Assembly: GCA_020718845.1 (NCBI GenBank)
Contig: DYRG01000009.1
Location: forward strand, 1 to 42,027
Direction: 5' to 3'
Length of the DNA stretch: 42,027 nt
DNA from: Thiomargarita sp.
Lineage (GTDB): Bacteria; Pseudomonadota; Gammaproteobacteria; Beggiatoales; Beggiatoaceae
Shown here: piece by piece, positions 1-8,624 of the stretch
Layout: every line of letters starts with the position of its first letter
Numbering within the stretch: the first letter of the stretch is position 1
Notes under the pieces: model-generated
Told to the model about the DNA's origin: nothing
Databases searched by the model: none
Seen by the model: only the letters and a program-made list of their open reading frames with translations
Position numbers and translations under genes: made by a program

Positions 1-48
1 ATTGAAAGAAAAGTTACGTTTATTATTCGAAAAGAAAGAGGAGCAACA

Positions 49-516
49 ATGCTAACTTTAACCATTAATGGAAAAGCCCACGAAGTCGACGTGCCGAATG
101 ACATGCCGTTGTTGTGGGTGTTGCGCGATGTGGTCGGTTTGACGGGCACAAAATACGGCTGCGGAAGCGCATTATGCGGCGCGTGCAGCGTTTTGATCGA
201 TAATCAACCCGCCAGAGCGTGCGTGTTGCCAGTGTCAGAAACTGTAGGAAAATCAATCACTACCATCGAAGGTTTGCACGGCGCAATCGCAGAAACCGTT
301 CAACAAGCGTGGATCGCCGAACAAGTTCCTCAATGTGGCTATTGTCAATCGGGTCAAATCGTGAACACGGTGGCGTTATTGGCGACAAATAATTCCCCGA
401 CAGATCAAGACATTGACAACGCCTTAGCAGGAAATTTATGTCGTTGCGGAACGTATCAACGGGTTCGCGCAGCCGTGCATTCCGCCGCCGCTCAATTGAA
501 GGGGAAACAATCATGA
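49..516 (+). CDS. (2Fe-2S)-binding subunit of a molybdenum hydroxylase (isoquinoline 1-oxidoreductase alpha type)
   Basis: A 155-residue iron-sulfur subunit that passes electrons from the molybdenum centre of its partner to an acceptor. The N-terminal plant-ferredoxin-like cluster shows C38, C43, C46 and C58 ([10 protein letters not shown]...ARAC). The C-terminal helical cluster shows C96, C99, C131 and C133 (QCGYC...NLCRCG), so both 2Fe-2S sites are complete. Length is normal for stand-alone small subunits of the xanthine oxidase family. A GAGGAG ribosome site lies 6 bases before the ATG. The stop overlaps the next gene's start (ATGA), indicating translational coupling. No FAD subunit follows, which matches the two-subunit isoquinoline/aldehyde oxidoreductase type. 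Substrate cannot be read from the sequence. Confidence 0.93.
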   Translation: MLTLTINGKAHEVDVPNDMPLLWVLRDVVGLTGTKYGCGSALCGACSVLIDNQPARACVLPVSETVGKSITTIEGLHGAIAETVQQAWIAEQVPQCGYCQSGQIVNTVALLATNNSPTDQDIDNALAGNLCRCGTYQRVRAAVHSAAAQLKGKQS

Positions 517-2660
517 ACCGTCGCCAATTCTTACAAATGAGTTTAACGGTGGGAGGAAGTTTGTTAATTGGCATCGACTTAGCCGCCAATGAAACCAAAT
601 CAGAAACCACTTCTTCTAATGTTTCAAATAAAAAATCCTTTAATCCAAACGCGTGGATTAAAATCGATCCCGATAACAAAATTACCTTTCAAATTGATCG
701 CTCAGAAATGGGTCAAGGGGTAATGACTTCTTTAGCAATGTTGATTGCCGAAGAAATGGAAGTTGATTTAGACCAAATTACCACCGAATTTGCACCCGCC
801 GGCGATCAATATCGTAACTCATTGATTGGATTGCAATTAACTGGTGGAAGCACGAGTATTCGTGAAGGTTGGGAAAAATTACGACGTGCGGGCGCGGTTG
901 CAAAATATTTACTGCTCGAAGCCGCTGCTCAAACGTGGGATGTTCCCAAAGAAGAATGCCGCGCACTCAAAGGACACATTTCACATCAGGAAAACTCCTT
1001 TAGTTACGGGAAGTTAGTTGCACGCGCCGCCAAATTACCGTTAATTGATCCAAGCCATGTCGAATTAAAATCCCCCGCCGATTTCAAATTGATCGGTAAA
1101 AAAACACAACGCCTTGATTTATATGATAAAGTTCATGGAAAAGCGATGTTTGGGATCGATGTCAAATTGCCTAACTTATTGATTGCAAGCGTAATTCGTC
1201 CGCCGCTAATTGGAGGAAAATTAAAAGATTACGATGACAGCGAAGTCCGTAAAATCAATGGGATACGTCATGTTATTAAAACAACGGATGGAATTGCGGT
1301 AGTTGCGGATAATTTTTGGCTTGCAGAACAAGGGGTTAAAGCCCTCAAAGTTGAATGGAAAGGGGGCGACGACAAATTATCTTCTGAAAGCATTTTGGAA
1401 AGTTTGAAAGAAGCCGCCGCCCAAGATAAGTCTGTGATTGCAAAACAAAAAGGCTCGATCAAATCCGCAAAATCCGATGCCGCAAAAACACTCGACGTTG
1501 AATATATCGTTCCTTTTCAAGCACATGCGTGTATGGAGCCATTAAATTGCACCGCCGATGTCAAAAAAGACAGTTGCGAAGTGTGGGTCGGCACGCAAAA
1601 TCAAACGGGAACGCTCCAAATTACTAAAGAAATCACTGGCTTAGATGAATCGGCGATTAAAATTCATACCACTTATTTAGGTGGGGGATTTGGACGGCGC
1701 GGCGAAAAAGATTTTGTGCGGGACGCGGTTGAAATCTCGAAAGCCATTGATTCTCCAGTAAAAGCAATTTGGACACGCGAACAAGATATGCAAAACGATG
1801 TATATCGTCCAAATGGATACAATAAATTAAGCGCATTTATCAATAAAAACAATGAGTTAATTGGTTGGCAACAACGGATTGTAAGCCCATCGATTTTTGC
1901 GCGGGCAATGCCAGATCAACTTAAAAATGGTTTGGATCACAGTTCGGTCGAGGGTTCGGGTGCGGACTTGCCTTACGATGTTAAAAACCTTGTTGTCGAT
2001 TATGTGCTTAAAAATCAAGGGAATGTGCCCGTCGGATTTTGGCGAGCGGTCGGACATTCGCAAAATGCGTTTATCACTGAATCGTTCATCGACGAAATCG
2101 CTCATGCGTGCGGCAAAGACCCTTTTGAATTTCGGAAAACCTTGCTCAAAGATCAACCCCGTCATTTAGGCGTTTTAGAATTAGCCGCAGAAAAAGCTAA
2201 TTGGAATCAAAAACTTACGAGAGGCGAAGGTCGAGGCATTGCGGTTCATCATTGTTTTGGGAGTTATTGTGCGCAAGTCGCTGAAATTGTTATAGATAAA
2301 AGCGGAAACGTGCGCGTCAAAAAAGTCGTGTGCGTGATCGATTGCGGGCAAATTGTGAATCCCGACACCATCGAAGCCCAAATGCAAAGCGCGATTGTGT
2401 ATGGTTTGACGGCGGCGTTGCACAGTTCGATCACGATTAAAAACGGCAAAATTCAACAAACGAATTTCGATAATTTTCCCCTTTTAAAAATGGGAGATAT
2501 GCCGCAAGTTGAAGTGCATATTGTTGATAGTAAAGAAAAACCAGGTGGGGTTGGCGAACCAGGATTACCGCCGATTGCTCCTGCCGTTGCAAATGCGATT
2601 TTCGCCGCGACGGGCAAACGCATTCGCCAATTGCCCATCAAACCCGCTGATTTAGCTTGA
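513..2660 (+). CDS. Molybdopterin-binding large subunit of molybdenum hydroxylase (isoquinoline 1-oxidoreductase beta / aldehyde oxidase type)
   Basis: Catalytic subunit of 715 residues, using the ATG at 513 that overlaps the upstream stop. The N-terminus [18 protein letters not shown] is a twin-arginine signal (RRQFLQ), implying export of the folded cofactor-loaded enzyme to the periplasm. Family features include [12 protein letters not shown] (cofactor-binding glycine-rich loop) and, near the C-terminus, [20 protein letters not shown], which carries the catalytic Glu of the GEPG motif. A longer in-frame start at 438 would delete the twin-arginine position and overlap the small subunit, so it was rejected. 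Electron acceptor and substrate are not encoded nearby. A hairpin terminator follows. Confidence 0.93.
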   Translation: MNRRQFLQMSLTVGGSLLIGIDLAANETKSETTSSNVSNKKSFNPNAWIKIDPDNKITFQIDRSEMGQGVMTSLAMLIAEEMEVDLDQITTEFAPAGDQYRNSLIGLQLTGGSTSIREGWEKLRRAGAVAKYLLLEAAAQTWDVPKEECRALKGHISHQENSFSYGKLVARAAKLPLIDPSHVELKSPADFKLIGKKTQRLDLYDKVHGKAMFGIDVKLPNLLIASVIRPPLIGGKLKDYDDSEVRKINGIRHVIKTTDGIAVVADNFWLAEQGVKALKVEWKGGDDKLSSESILESLKEAAAQDKSVIAKQKGSIKSAKSDAAKTLDVEYIVPFQAHACMEPLNCTADVKKDSCEVWVGTQNQTGTLQITKEITGLDESAIKIHTTYLGGGFGRRGEKDFVRDAVEISKAIDSPVKAIWTREQDMQNDVYRPNGYNKLSAFINKNNELIGWQQRIVSPSIFARAMPDQLKNGLDHSSVEGSGADLPYDVKNLVVDYVLKNQGNVPVGFWRAVGHSQNAFITESFIDEIAHACGKDPFEFRKTLLKDQPRHLGVLELAAEKANWNQKLTRGEGRGIAVHHCFGSYCAQVAEIVIDKSGNVRVKKVVCVIDCGQIVNPDTIEAQMQSAIVYGLTAALHSSITIKNGKIQQTNFDNFPLLKMGDMPQVEVHIVDSKEKPGGVGEPGLPPIAPAVANAIFAATGKRIRQLPIKPADLA

Positions 2661-2670
2661 TTTTTTAAAT

Positions 2671-2703
2671 AAAAAGGAGGAATAGCTTTATTCCTTTCTT
2701 TTT
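2671..2703 (+). terminator. Rho-independent terminator after the molybdenum hydroxylase genes
   Basis: A stem AGGAATA / TATTCCT with a 4-base loop, extended by A/T pairs and followed by a T-rich run, starts 11 bases after the stop codon. Confidence 0.6.
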
Positions 2704-2732
2704 CACATTCACTGCCCAAAAGAAAATTTGAA

Positions 2733-3200
2733 ATGCGATGGATTAAAGTCAGTATTAAAGAACAAAAATTATGGATGTTTGAAGAACAAACAGAAATTTT
2801 CTCTGCCGTTGTTTCAACTGCTAGAAATGGTGCAGGTGAAATCAAAAATAGTTATTGTACGCCTCGAGGATGGTTAGAAATTAAAGAAAAATTCGGAGAA
2901 AACTGTCCCGAAGATGCAATATTTGTCGAGCGTAAATGGATGGGCGAAATTTACCATGATCATTTGAGCAAAAAAGATTGGATTTTAACCCGCGTGTTAT
3001 GGTTAAATGGATTAGAAGAAGGTAAAAATTTCGGAGGAAACGTTGATACTTTTGAAAGATTTATTTATATTCATGGCACACCAAGTTGTAATCCGATGGG
3101 CATCCCATTATCAAAAGGTTGTATTCGAATGCGCAACCCTGATTTGTTAAAGCTATTTGATTTAGCTGATATTGGAACAAAAATCTTTATAGAAGAATAA
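2733..3200 (+). CDS. L,D-transpeptidase (YkuD family)
   Basis: A 155-residue YkuD-fold enzyme expected to make 3-3 peptidoglycan cross-links or anchor proteins to the wall. The catalytic signature is clear: IYIHGTP with H114, then PLSKGCIRM with nucleophile C130. No signal peptide is visible at this start; the protein begins directly with the YkuD strand [16 protein letters not shown]. It may be cytoplasmic, or an upstream signal may be missing, though no in-frame extension is evident. The ribosome site is weak. It starts a run of small genes leading to pcm. Confidence 0.88.
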   Translation: MRWIKVSIKEQKLWMFEEQTEIFSAVVSTARNGAGEIKNSYCTPRGWLEIKEKFGENCPEDAIFVERKWMGEIYHDHLSKKDWILTRVLWLNGLEEGKNFGGNVDTFERFIYIHGTPSCNPMGIPLSKGCIRMRNPDLLKLFDLADIGTKIFIEE

Positions 3201-3203
3201 AGA

Positions 3204-3479
3204 ATGACATTGAAAAATGAAACCGCTAATACATTGATTGTACTTTCAATTTTTATATTCATTTTTTCTTTTGTAGTAATTTCTCCCACTGCCCAATTTT
3301 TTGGGTTCATTTTCGCAGGATTTTGGATGCTTTTTCCTTTGTTGTTTGGAGAGAAAAAATATCAAATTATCGCTGGTTGCATTTTAACACTTTGCTCTTT
3401 ATTAAGTTTTAATGCCTATCCCGCTTTCTATAAAGATTATCATGGCTATTTTGAGCGAACAAAATCAAAACAAAAGTAA
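3204..3479 (+). CDS. Small two- to three-helix membrane protein, function unknown
   Basis: 91 residues beginning 3 bases after the L,D-transpeptidase stop. Three hydrophobic stretches (about 8-28, 30-46 and 51-67) end in a short basic tail (RTKSKQK). No family was recognised. Close spacing on both sides makes co-transcription with the transpeptidase and the TPR gene likely. Supported by position and membrane character rather than by homology. Confidence 0.6.
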   Translation: MTLKNETANTLIVLSIFIFIFSFVVISPTAQFFGFIFAGFWMLFPLLFGEKKYQIIAGCILTLCSLLSFNAYPAFYKDYHGYFERTKSKQK

Positions 3480-3489
3480 GGAACTTTAA

Positions 3490-3816
3490 ATGACTGCACC
3501 ATTACAAGCAATGGAAAAAATGTTAGAGCAAGGTAAAGATAATGCCATGTTACGTTGTGGTTTGGGAATGGGTTATTTAAAAGAAAAGAATTTTGAGAAA
3601 GCAATTGAGCATTTTGCATTTGCGTTGTTATATGATCAAAGCTATTCGGCAGCGTGGAAAGGTTATGCAAAAGCCTTGACCGAAAATAACCAGTTTGAAA
3701 TGGCAATTGATACCTATCAAAAAGGGATTACAATTGCTCAAAAGAAGGGTGATTTGCAAGCCGTTAAAGAAATGCAGATTTTTCTCAAAAGATTACAAAC
3801 AAAATTAACCTCTTAA
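3490..3816 (+). CDS. Tetratricopeptide repeat protein
   Basis: 108 residues made almost entirely of TPR units, for example GMGYLKEKNFEKAIEHFAFAL and a second at AWKGYAKALTENNQFEMAIDTYQKG. No signal peptide, so a cytoplasmic adaptor is likely. An AGGA ribosome site sits 8 bases before the ATG. It lies between a small membrane protein and pcm, 1 base from the latter. The binding partner is unknown. Confidence 0.8.
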   Translation: MTAPLQAMEKMLEQGKDNAMLRCGLGMGYLKEKNFEKAIEHFAFALLYDQSYSAAWKGYAKALTENNQFEMAIDTYQKGITIAQKKGDLQAVKEMQIFLKRLQTKLTS

Positions 3817-3817
3817 T

Positions 3818-4495
3818 ATGCCTTTGCCTGCACATTTATCTCGTTTTTATGGAAGTGGATTAACTTCTCAAGCTGCGCGTGATCGATTGGTTGAAAGATT
3901 GCGTGATCAAGGTATTTCAAATGAAAGCGTTTTAGAAATCATTCGACAAACCCCTCGCCATCATTTCATCGATGAAGCATTAGAAAACCATGCCTATAAT
4001 AATACTGCATTACCAATTGGATTTGGACAAACCATTTCTCAGCCGTATATTGTGGCGAAAATGACCGAAGCATTAATTGAGAATGGGCGATTAGAAAAAG
4101 TATTAGAAATCGGGACGGGTTGTGGGTATCAAACGGCGATATTAGCGCATTTCTCAAACCAAGTGTATAGTATTGAAAGAATTGGTTCTTTTTTGATTTC
4201 AGCACAAAAACGCCTTGAGCAATTAAAGATTAAAAATATTCAATTAATTCATGGGGATGGTTATTTAGGATTAAAAGAATATGCGCCTTTTCAAGGAATT
4301 TTAGTTGCTGCTGCGCCGCCAGAAATTCCTCGATCTTTATTAGAGCAACTTGCTTTAAATGGACGTTTGATTATTCCAGTCGGGGATGCTCAACATCAAA
4401 CACTCTATCAAATCACGCGCACACGCAACAACTTTGAATCAAAAATTTTGGATAAAGTGTATTTTGTACCCTTAAAAGAAGGTTTATATACTTAA
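3818..4495 (+). CDS. pcm: Protein-L-isoaspartate O-methyltransferase
   Basis: 225 residues. Methylates isoaspartyl residues in aged proteins so they can revert to aspartate, using S-adenosylmethionine. The SAM-binding motif VLEIGTGCGYQTAIL lies near residue 88, preceded by the family segment QTISQPYIVAKMTEAL. In many gammaproteobacteria pcm sits in surE-pcm-nlpD-rpoS; here it lies 27 kb from nlpD-rpoS, after a TPR gene. A two-way terminator follows immediately. Confidence 0.95.
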   Translation: MPLPAHLSRFYGSGLTSQAARDRLVERLRDQGISNESVLEIIRQTPRHHFIDEALENHAYNNTALPIGFGQTISQPYIVAKMTEALIENGRLEKVLEIGTGCGYQTAILAHFSNQVYSIERIGSFLISAQKRLEQLKIKNIQLIHGDGYLGLKEYAPFQGILVAAAPPEIPRSLLEQLALNGRLIIPVGDAQHQTLYQITRTRNNFESKILDKVYFVPLKEGLYT

Positions 4496-4514
4496 ATGGC
4501 TTTTAATTAGAAAT

Positions 4515-4553
4515 AAAACTAATTTGGGATGCGGTTTCCCGCATCTTAGTTTT
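4515..4553. terminator. Bidirectional terminator between pcm and sppA
   Basis: Outer stem AAAACTAA / TTAGTTTT encloses an inner GC-rich stem GATGCGG / CCGCATC. The A and T tracts make it usable from both strands, which suits the convergent genes. It overlaps the first bases of the sppA stop codon. Confidence 0.8.
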
Positions 4554-5646
4554 AATGAGAGCAAATTTTGGTAGGATTACCGTAATAGGCTAAAGGTAGA
4601 TGGCTAAATTTATTGCAAAATTGGCTTTTGAGAGAAGAAACTTTGAGGGGTGCGGGTTTGGGTTTCAAAACGCCTAATAATGAAGATAACAAACTATGAC
4701 TTTTATCGGCGGTTTGAATTAATTGATAATCATCGGTTTGAATTTGCGCTAATTCGGCTAAACGTTTCACGCTTTCTCGATAGTTCAACGTGCCATTAAT
4801 TAAACCAAATTTCTTTGCTGATTCATTATCAAAAATATGCGCGCCCATTTGCTCACGAATGACTTTTGAATCCATTTCACGGTTCTCTGCGACGTGTTTT
4901 ACAAACAAATCGTATTCGTGATCAATATCGTCTTGCAAACGTTTGAGTTCTTCTTTGGTTGGACGACGAAATGGATTTCCCAAATCTTTACCTTTTCCAG
5001 CAAAAACAATGGTTTGTTCGATGCCGTCTTTGGTGGTGATGCCGCCGCCCAATAATCCCCCATCGATAGCGGTGGGTTTGTTGAAATAGGTCAAAGTGTC
5101 GCCGATCACGCCGATACTGCCCACTAAACTGCCGTGATCTGCGTAGATTTCGTTTGCGCCAATCATCGCCATCACCCCGCCCGATGCCGACATTCCCTGC
5201 ACATACGCAACGACTGGATTTCCCGTTTTTTCGCGGTACATTTTGATGCCGTCAAAAATCGCCCGCGACCCAAAAATCGTTCCGCCGGGCGTTTGTAAAT
5301 ACAAAAGAATTCCTTTGATGGTAGAATCTTTGGAGGCTTCGATAAAAATATCTTGAATATCATAGCCATACGCGATTCCTTCTTCCGAAAACCACTGCAA
5401 ATCATAACTCTGCGGCGAACTGCCTAAAATTACGCCTTCCACGTTGATTTTTAAGAGAAAATTGCTGCTCGACTCATCGCCAAGCACAAAATTATAAGGC
5501 GAAGGCTCGAGGGTTTCGGTGTCGAAGTTCGAGGCAATCCCAAATCCGATCCCAAACGCTAAAATTCCTAACACCATGATTAATAAGGCAAAACCCATTA
5601 AAAACGACAACATTTGCCCCAATAAATGCAAAAAACTTTTTAACAT
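4552..5646 (-). CDS. sppA: Signal peptide peptidase SppA, S49 family
   Basis: 364 residues, membrane anchored by one N-terminal helix (about 12-38) with the catalytic part outside. The nucleophile region is GMSASGG with Ser155 as the likely nucleophile. AGKGKDLGNPFRRPT carries candidate general-base lysines K218/K220, as in the short SppA type. Family segments ILLYLQTPGGT and GSLVGSIGVIGD are present. It degrades cleaved signal peptides in the inner membrane. It starts 6 bases after uppP and probably shares its transcript. Confidence 0.9.
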   Translation of the reverse strand: MLKSFLHLLGQMLSFLMGFALLIMVLGILAFGIGFGIASNFDTETLEPSPYNFVLGDESSSNFLLKINVEGVILGSSPQSYDLQWFSEEGIAYGYDIQDIFIEASKDSTIKGILLYLQTPGGTIFGSRAIFDGIKMYREKTGNPVVAYVQGMSASGGVMAMIGANEIYADHGSLVGSIGVIGDTLTYFNKPTAIDGGLLGGGITTKDGIEQTIVFAGKGKDLGNPFRRPTKEELKRLQDDIDHEYDLFVKHVAENREMDSKVIREQMGAHIFDNESAKKFGLINGTLNYRESVKRLAELAQIQTDDYQLIQTADKSHSLLSSLLGVLKPKPAPLKVSSLKSQFCNKFSHLPLAYYGNPTKICSH

Positions 5647-5652
5647 CTTGTT

Positions 5653-6447
5653 TTACCACATGAATAGTAAGAAAACACCCAACGCCAAACGATAAATCAC
5701 AAACGGCATTAAACTCGCGTGACTTAGCCATTTAATCAAAAAAGCGATGCAAAAATAAGCGGTTATCGCAGAAACGACCATGCCCAATCCCATCGAACCC
5801 CAATCGACATTTGCGGGATTTTTGAGCATTTTTAAGCCGTCGTGCGCGCCCGCCAACGCAATGATCGGGACTGACAACAGAAACGAAAATCGTGCCGCCG
5901 CCGTTCGAGTCAATCCTAAAAACAATCCCACTGTCATGGTAATGCCTGATCTCGACGTGCCCGGAATCAACGCAAGTGCTTGACCACAACCGATTAAAAC
6001 CATTTCTTTCCATGTCAAAGAGAATTCGCCGCGTTCGCGTTTGCCAAAAATGTCTGCCGCGCCCAATAACGCTCCATAAAATAGGGTTGTGCCCGCAACG
6101 ACCAATGGAATCCGCAAGTTATGTTCGATAAAGTCCGAAAACGCTAATCCCACTAATCCAGCGGGAATTGTTCCGAGCAAAATTCCCCACGCCAAACGGC
6201 TTTCTTGAGAATGTTTTCTTTTAATAACGCTGTCAAACCAAGCCTTTGATATTAAAAGCAAATCTTTGCGAAAATAGATCAACACCGCGATCAAACTCCC
6301 CACATGAAGCGCAACGTCAAACTCTAAACCCTGATCCGCCCATTTTGTCAAATGCGGCACTAACACCAAATGCGCCGAACTCGATATCGGCAAAAACTCC
6401 GTCAATCCTTGAACAATCGCCAACGTGATAACTTGCACTATGCCCAT
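5653..6447 (-). CDS. uppP: Undecaprenyl-diphosphatase UppP (BacA)
   Basis: 264-residue polytopic membrane enzyme that dephosphorylates undecaprenyl pyrophosphate to recycle the lipid carrier for peptidoglycan and polysaccharides. Both family motifs are visible: the Glu/Ser-rich QGLTEFLPISSSAHLVL near residue 14 and PGTSRSGITMTVGLFLGL near residue 165. First gene of a uppP-sppA pair. Functionally it fits the other envelope genes in the window such as murG. Confidence 0.96.
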   Translation of the reverse strand: MGIVQVITLAIVQGLTEFLPISSSAHLVLVPHLTKWADQGLEFDVALHVGSLIAVLIYFRKDLLLISKAWFDSVIKRKHSQESRLAWGILLGTIPAGLVGLAFSDFIEHNLRIPLVVAGTTLFYGALLGAADIFGKRERGEFSLTWKEMVLIGCGQALALIPGTSRSGITMTVGLFLGLTRTAAARFSFLLSVPIIALAGAHDGLKMLKNPANVDWGSMGLGMVVSAITAYFCIAFLIKWLSHASLMPFVIYRLALGVFLLFMW

Positions 6448-6519
6448 CTTTAAACTCCAAAAAAGACTATTGTACCCTATTGCTTTAAAACTCTAACAGA
6501 TTCAAATACGAAATACTGC

Positions 6520-6533
6520 ATCACTATAGTGAT
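6520..6533. repeat. Perfect 14 bp palindrome resembling two MITE ends back to back
   Basis: The sequence ATCACTATAGTGAT is a perfect palindrome. Its halves resemble the terminal repeats of the MITE described below (ATCACACTATA and TATAGTGTAAT). It lies 17 bases before the first IS630 remnant. It could be an operator-like site or an excision footprint; the sequence does not decide. Confidence 0.35.
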
Positions 6534-6549
6534 ATTATACGGGATATAA

Positions 6550-6866
6550 ATGAACAAGGAGAGAGAAGGGGGAATTGAATTATTTGACGGAGGTGTTGCT
6601 CCACCCCTAAATTTTGTAGAATGGTTAAGAGAGAAACATCCGAAAGCAAGAAATGTTTTAATATGGGATTGTGCGAGCTACCATAAATATGGAGCATTTA
6701 GAGATTATTTGATTGAAAAAATAAAGGATTAATGGAAAAAAGTTGGCAATTAGTTGTGTAAATTTTTCTCCATATGCCATCCAAGAAAATCCTGTAGAAG
6801 ATATTTGGTTAACACCCCAAAATTGAATCAGAAAAAATTATTACAAATATGAAACATTTGAGCAAT
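6550..6866 (+). pseudogene. IS630-family transposase remnant, C-terminal catalytic half
   Basis: The first frame (to 6732) encodes NFVEWLREKHPKARNVLIWD and CASYHKYGAF, the block with the second catalytic Asp. After a frame change, NFSPYAIQENPVEDIWL (third acidic residue) and NYYKYETFEQL follow up to 6866. The N-terminal half is missing and there are stops and frameshifts, so it is dead. A hairpin repeat (6590-6607) is embedded in frame as GVAPP. It is followed directly by a MITE. Confidence 0.85.
6590..6607 (+). repeat. TTGCTC-loop hairpin, copy 1
   Basis: Stem GAGGTG, loop TTGCTC, stem CACCCC (one A-C mismatch), inserted in frame in the IS630 remnant. First of five copies in the window (also 7199, 7306, 14648 and 15471). 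Confidence 0.75.
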
Positions 6867-6971
6867 TATAGTGTAATTTCTCTAAAATGATGAATAGGAA
6901 TATTTTTATTGCATTGATTTTCAATAAATTTTCATAATTCATCTTCACACAAATCCACTCATCACACTATA
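6867..6971 (+). mobile_element. MITE-like element, copy 1 (about 105 bp)
   Basis: The ends form an inverted repeat: TATAGTGTAAT at the left and ATCACACTATA at the right. The whole element is repeated in reverse orientation at 14802-14908 with nearly identical sequence and no coding capacity. TA at the ends fits the TA target preference of the IS630/Tc1-mariner group, so an IS630-type transposase is the likely mover (inference). Confidence 0.75.
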
Positions 6972-7198
6972 TAGTATAATACCTAAAAACAAATGAAGAA
7001 TAGAGAAAGAGGAAAGAAAAGATGAGTTACGGATTAGAATTAAGAGAAAGGGTAATAGAGTTTGTATTGGAAGGAAAAACAATGCAAGAAGCGCATAAGA
7101 CATTTAAAGTCCATTACAATACGATTTCAAAATGGTTGAATAGATATTTGGAAGAAGGATACCTCAATCCAAAAGAAGCCTATCGGCAAGCACCTGCG

Positions 7199-7216
7199 GG
7201 GGTATTGCTCTACCCC
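7199..7216 (+). repeat. TTGCTC-loop hairpin, copy 2, with compensated stem
   Basis: Stem GGGGTA, loop TTGCTC, stem TACCCC. Relative to the 14648 copy, one stem base pair is changed on both sides (G-C to A-T), so pairing is kept. It interrupts the transposase reading frame after APAG. Confidence 0.75.
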
Positions 7217-7305
7217 TAAAATAAATTGGGAAGAATTAAGAGATTATGTTAAAGAGAATCCCGATTTAACTCAAGAAAAATATGGAGAACATTTTGGGGT
7301 TTCCC

Positions 7306-7321
7306 GTGTGGAGCAACACAC
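7306..7321 (-). repeat. TTGCTC-loop hairpin, copy 5 (reverse orientation)
   Basis: On + the sequence is GTGTG, loop GAGCAA, CACAC; read on - the loop is TTGCTC. The 5 bp stem differs in sequence from other copies but pairs perfectly. It sits in the recognition-helix region of the IS630 remnant as extra codons (EQHT). Confidence 0.55.
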
Positions 7322-7665
7322 AGCTCAAATAGGTAGAATATTAAAAGCGTTGGATATTACTTATAAAAAAAAGTCTAACCTATTTAGAGCAAGACCCAGA
7401 AAAAGTTGAAGAATTCAAGAAATTATTAGAAGAAATACCTGCTGAAACACCGATAGTTTATTTAGATGAAAGTGGTATAAAACAAGAGGTTACGAGAGAA
7501 CATGGTTATGCAGAACGAGGAAAAGAAGTGTTTGGGAAGGTTAGTGGAAAGAGAACAAAGAAACTTAATATTATTGCCGCGCTGTGTGATTCTGTATTTA
7601 CAAATCATTTTATTACCTTTAATTAGCCTTTGGAACAGTTGTAATTTGATTTCACTTTAAAGAAA

Positions 7666-7700
7666 AAGCTCTCTTGTTAAAATAAAAGAGGGCTTTTTTT
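7666..7700 (+). terminator. Rho-independent terminator after the IS630 remnant
   Basis: Stem AAGCTCTCTT / AAGAGGGCTT (one G-T pair) followed by seven T residues. Confidence 0.75.
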
Positions 7701-7759
7701 ATTGGACATTTTGAGACAGGTTTTAAGTTTAGTTTTTATCATTTGTCAGTGCAATTACA

Positions 7760-7849
7760 TTACACCTTACGGGTTAAGACTTTCTCTGATAACAATTCTT
7801 GATGATCATGCCACCAAATAAATGTATGGGTGTCTAAAATATATTTCAT
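7760..7849 (-). pseudogene. Truncated VapC/PIN-domain toxin
   Basis: An ATG 3 bases after the antitoxin stop opens a 29-codon frame: MKYILDTHTFIWWHDHQELL, then SEKVLTRKV and a stop. This is the start of a PIN-domain toxin, including the first catalytic Asp of LDTHTF. Normal toxins are about 125-135 residues, so over 100 residues are missing. No PIN continuation was seen up to the adjoining IS630 patch. Confidence 0.75.
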
Positions 7850-7852
7850 GGT

Positions 7853-8083
7853 TTATTTCTCGCCTAACCAGAAACTATCGGGCAAAGGTTCATCAAAATC
7901 TTCACTCATCCAAGTGCTTCCTTTTCCTAAACCTGCTTGTCGTTTTAAAGGTTTAGTATTTTGAATAGGGTTAGCTGCAATGGATTTGATAAATAAACTG
8001 AAATCTAAAATACTTTGTTGTTTGTCTAATGGCAAATCGTGCATATTGTCGAGCACTTCTTTTTCAATAACAGTTAATTGCAT
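7853..8083 (-). CDS. VapB-like antitoxin (DUF2281 type)
   Basis: 76 residues. The C-terminal DFDEPLPDSFWLGEK is the acidic toxin-binding tail typical of antitoxins paired with PIN-domain toxins; the N-terminal half (LDNMHDLPLDKQQSILDFSLFI) fits DUF2281. It directly precedes the broken toxin frame. It is now an antitoxin without a working local partner. It might still repress its own promoter or buffer a toxin encoded elsewhere. An AAGGAG ribosome site is visible before the start. Confidence 0.78.
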   Translation of the reverse strand: MQLTVIEKEVLDNMHDLPLDKQQSILDFSLFIKSIAANPIQNTKPLKRQAGLGKGSTWMSEDFDEPLPDSFWLGEK

Positions 8084-8095
8084 GAAATTCTCCTT

Positions 8096-8512
8096 TTATT
8101 CGGTTGGTTGCTTTTTTATTAAAGAAATGATTTCCTTGAGATGGGTGTTTTCTTCTTTTAAATAGCCAATTTCTTTCGCTTGTTGTTCGATAATTAAATG
8201 CGCTTTTTCTAATTCGTGAACGCATTGGGTTTCGCTTAAAACAATATTACATTTTATATTATTACTATGAGTGTAATTTTCAGCAAAATTAAAAACATTT
8301 TCTCCATTTAATTCTTTTAATAAAAGTTCTAATTTTTGCCAATCTATTCCTATCGTTTTAATAATTTCTTCTGCTTTCTCATCATCAATTTTGGTTTTGC
8401 CGCGTTCGACTTTTCCGTAACCGCTCACCGAATATCCTAATTTCTCAGCCATTTTGTCTTGTGACCAACTTTTTAATGTACGAACCGCTCTAAGTTTTTC
8501 ATGAAAGTGCAT
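8096..8512 (-). CDS. XRE-family helix-turn-helix regulator with C-terminal coiled coil
   Basis: 138 residues. Residues 4-65 form a lambda-repressor-like helix-turn-helix (LRAVRTLKSWSQDKMAEKLG, then SVSGYGKVERGKTKIDDEKA). Residues about 100-135 are a predicted coiled coil (HELEKAHLIIEQQAKEIGYL, then KEENTHLKEI), probably for dimerisation. It lies 12 bases upstream of the vapB-like gene in the same direction, so it may share or control that transcript. The inverted repeat at 8551-8578 is a candidate operator. Targets are unknown. Confidence 0.85.
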   Translation of the reverse strand: MHFHEKLRAVRTLKSWSQDKMAEKLGYSVSGYGKVERGKTKIDDEKAEEIIKTIGIDWQKLELLLKELNGENVFNFAENYTHSNNIKCNIVLSETQCVHELEKAHLIIEQQAKEIGYLKEENTHLKEIISLIKKQPTE

Positions 8513-8550
8513 AAAATCTACCCTAAAAGTGATGAAAATAATCCTTTTTG

Positions 8551-8578
8551 GCTCTGTTATCTTCCAACATTACAGAGC
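8551..8578. promoter_or_regulatory. Inverted repeat between the XRE gene and the YVTN gene
   Basis: GCTCTGT and ACAGAGC are separated by 14 bases in the 112-base gap between two divergent genes. It could be the operator of the adjacent XRE regulator; this is inferred from position only. Confidence 0.4.
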
Positions 8579-8624
8579 ATTATAGTCAATCTTTGCAAAT
8601 TTACTACTTTTCTTTGGAGGCAAC

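Larger units (their letters stand above)
7022..7655 (+). pseudogene. IS630-family transposase remnant, N-terminal and first catalytic part
   Basis: Starts with an intact helix-turn-helix (MSYGLELRERVIEFVLEGKT, then VHYNTISKWLNRY). A second frame has NWEELRDYVKENPDLTQEKY and a third has PIVYLDESGIKQEVTREHGY with the first catalytic Asp, ending near KRTKKLNIIAALCDS. Frame changes occur at a hairpin (7199-7216) and at a run of eight A residues near 7375. IS630 elements can use such A-runs for frameshifting, but the C-terminal half is absent here, so it cannot encode an active enzyme. AG-rich sequence before the ATG could serve for ribosome binding. Confidence 0.88.

Noticed and set aside
1857-2165. 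Long antisense frames inside the molybdenum hydroxylase gene
   Set aside because: They are shadows of a clearly conserved coding frame.
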